From contig OX485806.1 of assembly GCA_950295325.1 (NCBI GenBank), forward strand, positions 32,424,001 through 32,488,000: 64,000 nucleotides of DNA. Reading direction: 5' to 3'. Of the stretch, positions 62,901 to 64,000 are shown in pieces (the stretch's first letter is position 1; every line of letters starts with the position of its first letter). Both the position numbers and the translations under genes were made by a program. This DNA is from Polytrichum commune (taxonomy: Eukaryota; Streptophyta; Polytrichopsida; Polytrichales; Polytrichaceae). The notes beneath the pieces are model-generated. The model ran no database searches, was not told where the DNA came from, and saw nothing but the letters and a program-made list of their open reading frames with translations.

Positions 62901-64000
62901 CAAACTTACCTCTAATGCATGTGAACTTGTGATTGAGGTTGATCCTTTACATGGCACATTTGTAGGATGTAGTGATCGATATGAAATTTTCCCATTACAC
63001 AATTTGGTTGTGCATTGATTTTTGAAGCCAATTGAGCACAACATTTGTGACTTCCACATCTTCATGGGCACCTCCCCAGGGAGTGGTTTTATACTCGCAC
63101 AACCTCTTGAAGTACTTGTTGAGTTCGTGTTTATTGGAAATTCACTCAAGAGTGTCAAATACATGTCAACAATAAGAGGGAGTCCATTCATATTTGCCAA
63201 ACCTGATGCGATTGGCACTGAGGATGAGACAAACAATGCAACCAATTTGCACATGTGAACCATTCCATGAAGAGATGTCTTAATGTTTTCCATGTTCTCC
63301 ACATTAGGGGCCTCCAGATCTTGCAAGGAACTTGGTGTCAAAACCTCTCGTGGTGTTTTGCTACTTCTTTTCTTCAACACCACAACCTTCTTGATGGCAT
63401 CTTGAAGTAAAGACACCAAACACTTTACAATGCGGCAAACGCCATCACCAGGTACATATCGGATCACTCGTAAGCAAGCATCGACCATTTCATGTACATC
63501 TACATAAGGACTTTGCTCTTCTGATATAATGTCCTCACATACTCCACCTTCCTTCAACAAAGTCTCAATAAAACAATTGTCCAACCACTCAAGGATTTGT
63601 TCTTGATGGAGTTGAGGTTGCAAGGAGGTCTTATTGTGGTCCAAAGTGTGTAACCTATCTGACTTTGTTCCTTCAAATTGGATCCATTTCATTGCAGTTG
63701 CATGTAAAGCTCTCTCGGTTTCAGCAATATGTGCTCTCACATTTGGCCTCTTCTCCAAGACTGCCATCAAATCCGAAAACATAGTCATATTCTCTTTCTC
63801 CTCCATATGACCATCCCTTTGAACATTCTTCTTGAGCAAATTGGGAGCTCGACGTCCTTGAGAACGTGCACTCCCAGGGGCAGATCGTGTTTGTGTCCAT
63901 GGCAATTCACATTGGACGATATTTTGTGACTTCGAAACACAAGGATGCCTCTCCACCTCAAGCAACAAATTTAATAATACACGCAGACTTTTCAATCGCA
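53926..64000 (-). CDS. giant protein with C-terminal Ser/Thr-type kinase domain (5' partial)
   Basis: Exons right to left: 64000-59566, 58913-58829, 58602-58534, 58372-58052, 57746-57567, 56906-56631, 54366-53926; about 1,934 residues visible, open at the window edge. The first exon (about 1,477 codons) is unrecognised sequence with leucine-rich helical-looking parts, a serine run ([12 protein letters not shown]) and an acidic patch (ATEEEEGDG). Its donor (CA|GTATGA) joins in frame to LKLTWRKLFDSSIYTNWIRI, making one gene. Kinase motifs follow: glycine loop IAQGAFSQVY, lysine in VVLK, helix-C Glu in YSEVQILE, catalytic HYDLKCDN (Tyr replaces the usual Arg), DFG in ITDFGQSK, SPE in GTECVKSPEML, DVWGLGCLLYELLTG, and RDPNNRPSLDD. 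The tail is basic with a cysteine cluster (WQWCCPCRHW). The catalytic residues needed for activity are present; the non-RD loop suggests no activation-loop phosphorylation control. Substrate and family name unknown to me. Confidence 0.8.
54426..54971 (+). mobile_element. Tigger/pogo-type deletion derivative in a kinase intron
   Basis: Ends CAGTAATCTCCCGCTTAAG and, inverted, CAATAATCTCCCACTTTAA, with TA on each side (54424-54425, 54972-54973). Inside, the plus-strand frame 54523-54885 contains LTEAQQCESIAKLSK, then SKRELGWESKVNEGAIRKVM, the layout of the N-terminal helix-turn-helix of Tigger/CENP-B-type transposases. No DDE domain remains. It sits 60 bp upstream (in gene sense) of the last kinase exon, in the opposite orientation. 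Confidence 0.72.
55170..55335 (+). mobile_element. possible SINE remnant in kinase intron
   Basis: TCAAGGATCAAATACCATTG followed by a C-rich run resembles TCAAGGATCAAACCCATTG and the C-run in the SINE-like element at 12.2 kb. The stretch upstream (GTAGTGGCCAACTTG) could be a decayed A-box part. Short and diverged. Confidence 0.35.

Overview
The window is nuclear DNA of a green land plant or close relative. It carries a chlorophyll-synthesis cyclase with a plastid transit-like leader, a NERD1-type protein known only from plants, plant-type SIN3 and SMC5, GT-AG introns throughout, and large AT-rich intergenic blocks full of decayed transposons. A bryophyte-like genome fits, but this is an inference from general character; the sequence alone does not fix the species.

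Layout: 1-6926 (-) SMC5, 3' end outside the window; 7175-7840 a roughly 54-bp minisatellite; 7.9-17.7 kb gene-free, with simple repeats, a broken LINE (RNase H part and a separate 3' part with a restriction-like endonuclease), a SINE-like element, an AT-rich tandem block and a PIF/Harbinger-type MITE; 18876-24410 (+) SIN3 corepressor; 24.4-31.2 kb gene-free with MITEs and small repeats; 31197-33863 (+) CHL27/CRD1 Mg-protoporphyrin IX monomethyl ester cyclase; 35881-37062 (+) an intronless F-box protein whose 3' end is repeated in tandem, the second unit carrying a MITE that itself carries a hAT-type element; 39.4-45.9 kb gene-free with a LINE-linked repeat copy and a dead Tigger/pogo transposon; 45937-52358 (+) NERD1; 53926-64000 (-) a giant protein whose C-terminus is a protein kinase, 5' end outside the window.

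The genes are independent transcription units with unrelated jobs: genome maintenance, transcriptional repression, chlorophyll synthesis, ubiquitin-ligase targeting, secretory/exocyst function, and signalling. Exon structures were assembled by hand from conserved protein reading and GT-AG junctions. All exon phases of SMC5, CHL27, NERD1 and the kinase add up, which is good internal support. The least certain points are the SIN3 C-terminus and everything outside the window edges.

The most unusual items are the giant kinase (nearly 1,500 residues of unrecognised sequence in one exon, joined in frame to a split kinase domain with HYD instead of HRD), the layered insertion history behind the F-box gene, a LINE that appears to combine RNase H with a restriction-like endonuclease, and a small MITE family present both upstream of CHL27 and inside a NERD1 intron.
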